Assembly (NCBI GenBank): GCA_021802125.1
Contig: JAKAAX010000011.1
Location: 1 to 64,000, forward strand
Length of the DNA: 64,000 nucleotides
Reading direction: 5' to 3'
Origin: Thermoplasmata archaeon
GTDB taxonomy: Archaea; Thermoplasmatota; Thermoplasmata; Lutacidiplasmatales; UBA184
How positions within the stretch are numbered: position 1 is the first letter of the stretch; every line of letters starts with the position of its first letter. Both the position numbers and the translations under genes were made by a program. The notes under the pieces are model-generated. The model was given only the letters and a program-made list of their open reading frames with translations. It was not told the DNA's origin and did not search any database. Below are positions 61,651-64,000 of the stretch, piece by piece.

Positions 61651-62613
61651 GTGGTGAGCGATGTCCGCCCCCTCCTCATCACCGGCGGCGTCGTCGCGAA
61701 CAACGAGGAGAGGCATATCGAGCGCTCCCTGCGCTCGCTCCTGAGCGACCCCCTTCCTCCCGGGGCCGAGTGGCACCGCATCTGGGTCGTGGTCAGCGGT
61801 TCGACCGACCGCACCGAGGCCATCGCCCGGGCGGTGTCCAAGGTCGACCCCCGGGTGGAGGTCATCGTGGAGCGGGAGCGTCGCGGGAAGGCGGCCGCGG
61901 TGGGGGAGGTCCTGGTCCGCGCGAAGGGTGACCTCGTCCTGCTGCTGAACGCCGACGCGTTCGTCGAGCGGGGGGCCGTCGGCGCCCTCCTCCGGGCCGC
62001 CCAGGGGCTGCGCGCGCCCTTCGGCGTGATGGGACGACCCGTACCCCCGGAGGGCCCCTCGCGGGGTGTCCTGCCCGCGATCGGGCTGCTCTGGGACATT
62101 CACCACGCCCTACACGAGAGACTCCTCTCCTCCGGACGAGGGACCCACCTGTCGGACGAGCTCCTGCTCCTCTCGCTCGAGGGGCTGCCCACGCTACCGG
62201 ACGGCGTGGTGAACGACGGAGCTTTCCTCGCCGCGAGGATCACCCGGGCGAGGGGCACCCTTCGATACGCCTTGGACGCACGGGTCGTGGTCAGCGTCCC
62301 GCTCACCTTCCGCGACCTCGTCGCTCAGCGCCGCCGCATCCTCTACGGCCACCGGCAGGTGACCTCCCTCGTGGGGATCCCGCCCTCCACCATGGGCGCG
62401 CTCGGCCGGCAGCACCCCCGGGAGGCGATGGGCCTCCTCCTCCGGACGGTGCGGGCCCGACGTGGAGGATGGAGGGCCCTCGTGGTCCTCGCGACCGCCG
62501 AGACCGCGGGACTCGCCCTCTCGCTCTGGGACGCGGTCCCTCCGAGAAGGGACCACGTCAGGTGGGAGCGGCTGCCCGAGGGCGCGCCGACGCCCGATCG
62601 TACGCCGCGATGA
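61651..62613 (+). CDS. GT2-type glycosyltransferase
   Basis: A 320-residue GT-A-fold enzyme transferring sugar from a nucleotide sugar, probably at the membrane's inner face. The front has LLITGGVVANNEERHIERSL, then IWVVVSGSTDRTEAIARAVS and the metal motif LLLNADAFVERG, where family members usually have DAD or DxD. The acceptor region includes DGVVNDGAFLAARITRARG, close to the ED/D motif region. The C-terminus has a weak hydrophobic segment (ALVVLATAETAGLALSLW). Start GTG 61651 (or 61654) agrees with the TATA box. Its end overlaps the 3' end of the next, oppositely directed gene by 56 bases. Confidence 0.8.
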   Translation: MVSDVRPLLITGGVVANNEERHIERSLRSLLSDPLPPGAEWHRIWVVVSGSTDRTEAIARAVSKVDPRVEVIVERERRGKAAAVGEVLVRAKGDLVLLLNADAFVERGAVGALLRAAQGLRAPFGVMGRPVPPEGPSRGVLPAIGLLWDIHHALHERLLSSGRGTHLSDELLLLSLEGLPTLPDGVVNDGAFLAARITRARGTLRYALDARVVVSVPLTFRDLVAQRRRILYGHRQVTSLVGIPPSTMGALGRQHPREAMGLLLRTVRARRGGWRALVVLATAETAGLALSLWDAVPPRRDHVRWERLPEGAPTPDRTPR

Positions 62614-63511
62614 GCCGATCGAAGCGGTCGGAGACGTAGGCGAGTCGGGTGAGGTAGGTCTGGGTGCGGAAGCACTCCTCGGTTCGCCCGGTCCGCCGGA
62701 ACCTCCAGTTGCGCAGCAACCCCTGGGCCTGCAGGTAGGCGGCGAGGGGAACGTACAGGAGGAGGTTCACCGCCCGGAGGGCGAGGGGAACGGCCTTCAC
62801 CTGGGAGGCCGAGCCCGCCTTCGGAAGCTCCTCCAGGCAGCGGGAGTAGAGACGCGGGAGCTCCTCCCGCATCCAAGGGGCGGACTCCAGGAGCTCGCGG
62901 TAGAACGCTCCGCCCACGAGAGGCTTCGCCATGAGCGCCTCCCGTGCGAAGAGGAGCCCCCGAGAGCGCGCGTAGTCGGTCCGGGCGGAGACCTCGCTGA
63001 GGACGTGGTTGAAGCACCAGGACGAGGGCCCGTCCACCTCTCGGGGGGCCCGGAGGCGCACGCAGAGGTAGGTCCAGGCGAGGAACAGCCAGAGCGCACC
63101 CTCTCGAACGACCGCGAGGAAGTCCAGGTCGTCACCTTGCTCGGGATTCCCGTAGGCGACGGAGCCGGTGATGGCGAGACAGCGGGTCAGCCGCGCGGCC
63201 GGGGCCAGCGGGCCGGCGATGAACGACTCTGCGCACCGCTGGAACGCGATCGCCCGGGAGCTCCGTCCGGGGCTCTCGGGGCGGGCGTGACCGGGAGCGA
63301 ACGCGGTGCCGTTCTCCACCACGGCGAGCGACGGGCGCGCAAGGAGCCAGCGTTCGAGCTCGGCCGGAGTGGACGGGTCCTCCGCCCCGGCCATCAACCA
63401 CTGGAGCTGCTCGAGCGGGATCCCCATCCCGAAGTCGCGAGCGATGGCGAGCAGCACCTCCACGCGCTGCTCGGTGGGAGCCGAGCCCAGAGCGATCCCC
63501 TCAGCCCCCAC
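62558..63511 (-). CDS. nucleotidyltransferase-fold protein
   Basis: A 317-residue protein. Residues 105-130 or so have ITGSVAYGNPEQGDDLDFLA, the minimal nucleotidyltransferase pattern (Gly-Ser, then DxD), so a polymerase-beta-like catalytic centre is likely. A preceding winged-helix-like region (LLAIARDFGMGIPLEQLQWL) and a helical C-terminal half with two hydrophobic segments (ALWLFLAWTYLCVRL; AVNLLLYVPLAAYLQAQGLL) complete it. GTG 63511 is chosen since a TATA box is centred 26 bases away. The substrate is unknown; proximity to a glycosyltransferase could mean a sugar or lipid modification. Confidence 0.7.
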   Translation of the reverse strand: MGAEGIALGSAPTEQRVEVLLAIARDFGMGIPLEQLQWLMAGAEDPSTPAELERWLLARPSLAVVENGTAFAPGHARPESPGRSSRAIAFQRCAESFIAGPLAPAARLTRCLAITGSVAYGNPEQGDDLDFLAVVREGALWLFLAWTYLCVRLRAPREVDGPSSWCFNHVLSEVSARTDYARSRGLLFAREALMAKPLVGGAFYRELLESAPWMREELPRLYSRCLEELPKAGSASQVKAVPLALRAVNLLLYVPLAAYLQAQGLLRNWRFRRTGRTEECFRTQTYLTRLAYVSDRFDRLIAAYDRASARPRAAAPT

Positions 63512-63532
63512 GAAAGCTGCAGGCGTCCTCGC

Positions 63533-63540
63533 GGTAAATA
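63533..63540 (-). promoter_or_regulatory. TATA box of the nucleotidyltransferase-fold gene
   Basis: The minus strand reads TATTTACC, centred 26 bases from GTG 63511, indicating a leaderless message. Confidence 0.6.
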
Positions 63541-63593
63541 GGCCAACTCCCGCCCGAGGGCCGCGCGAGGTCCAGTGCAAGGACCGCCGACCA

Positions 63594-63642
63594 CCGAGTG
63601 CCGAGTGCCGAGTGCCACGTGCGGAGGGCGGAGGGCGGAGTG
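63594..63642. repeat. heptanucleotide tandem repeat, seven units
   Basis: Seven consecutive 7-base units: CCGAGTG three times, CCACGTG, CGGAGGG twice, CGGAGTG. The unit length is kept exactly while bases drift. It lies in a 398-base stretch (63512-63909) that has no supported gene, apart from the TATA box at its left end. Confidence 0.8.
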
Positions 63643-63909
63643 CCGTTCGCAGCTCTGGACCCGGCTGAAGGTCCCAGGTCGCCCAGGGTGGACCGGCTCT
63701 TCCTCGGGGAATTCCCCGAAAGCGAGCCTAAAAATCGTGTCCGTGCTCTCTCGACCCCGGTGGAGCGTGGGCGTGCGCTCTTCCCGGCTTCCGAGCCCTG
63801 AGAGAGGACCGACGTTGGGCGTAGCACCGCGTCATTCCGGTCCGAGGCCCGTTCGTGGCGCGCCCGCGTCGGTCGGGCCCGTGGAGCGAGGGACAAGGGG
63901 GAGGGCCTG

Positions 63910-64000
63910 ATGGTTGAGCCAGGTCCTCGAGTGGACGCCCTCCGGCTCTCGTCTCCCCAGGGGGATCCCGTCACGCTCCGCTTCGTGGAAATACGAGGAC
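63910..64000 (+). CDS. start of an unidentified gene (partial, cut by window edge)
   Basis: ATG at 63910 with GGGGGAGGG ending 4 bases before it, a good Shine-Dalgarno. The frame is open to the edge for 30 codons, giving residues such as VDALRLSSPQGDPVTLRFVE, which read like a soluble protein's first beta-strands. Too little is present to identify it. Confidence 0.45.
   Translation, partial: MVEPGPRVDALRLSSPQGDPVTLRFVEIRG

Overview
The window is very GC-rich DNA from an archaeon, most likely a high-GC member of the Thermoplasmata (Thermoplasmatota). Direct evidence for archaea: TATA-like boxes lie about 26-35 bases upstream of start codons and tRNA 5' ends, many first genes look leaderless (ATG or GTG at the predicted transcription start), and internal operon genes carry Shine-Dalgarno sequences or 4-base start/stop overlaps. 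The window also holds archaeal-type class III prepilins with a GspE/TadC pair, a geranylgeranyl diphosphate synthase with a geranylgeranyl reductase, and a complex I operon without NuoE, F or G. The exact lineage (for example a soil or sediment Thermoplasmata clade) is inference.

Layout. 1-3,000: end of a PKD surface protein, a CDF metal transporter, a less GC-rich stretch with two small membrane-type ORFs, and tRNA-Gln(CTG). 3,100-8,200: tryptophanase followed by an anion-type ABC permease/ATPase pair and an AAA-associated-domain protein. 8,266: tRNA-Ala(CGC) with its G3:U70 pair. 8,650-14,900: a small Zn-finger protein, a helical unknown, a CPA2 antiporter, a Zn-ribbon membrane protein, and a winged-helix/Pro-rich/coiled-coil protein. 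14,983-31,493: a type IV-pilus-like surface machine. It has a divergent promoter region at about 20.3-20.6 kb. A giant 1573-residue surface protein and an Ig-like prepilin read left. A ten-gene operon reads right: prepilin-like proteins, a beta-propeller protein, a Cys-rich cytosolic protein, a GspE-type ATPase with a Zn-ribbon, a TadC/GspF platform, three pilins and a Zn-ribbon membrane protein. 31,529-37,303: another giant surface protein with a nitrilase and a membrane protein, then an acidic RGG/Zn-ribbon protein.

37,368-51,131: nuoABCDHIJKLMN on the minus strand, running on into geranylgeranyl reductase and GGPP synthase. NuoI carries four rather than two 4Fe-4S motifs, NuoB, C and I have Pro/Ala-rich N-terminal tails, and NuoL appears to start at CTG. 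Without NuoEFG the complex probably takes electrons from ferredoxin or another non-NADH donor; the coupled isoprenoid genes could supply membrane lipids or a quinone side chain. 51,241-63,511: a sedolisin (S53) surface protease, a PaaG-like crotonase, a kelch/PKD surface protein, an unusual fusion of a CrtC/AttH-like domain to a prenyl diphosphate synthase, a GT2 glycosyltransferase, and a protein with a nucleotidyltransferase motif. The right edge has a heptanucleotide tandem repeat and the start of another gene.

The best candidates for something undescribed are the CrtC-like/prenyl-synthase fusion, the pilus-like locus with its Zn-ribbon ATPase, and the NADH-module-free complex I with a doubled NuoI. 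I see no CRISPR array, rRNA, insertion sequence or prophage.
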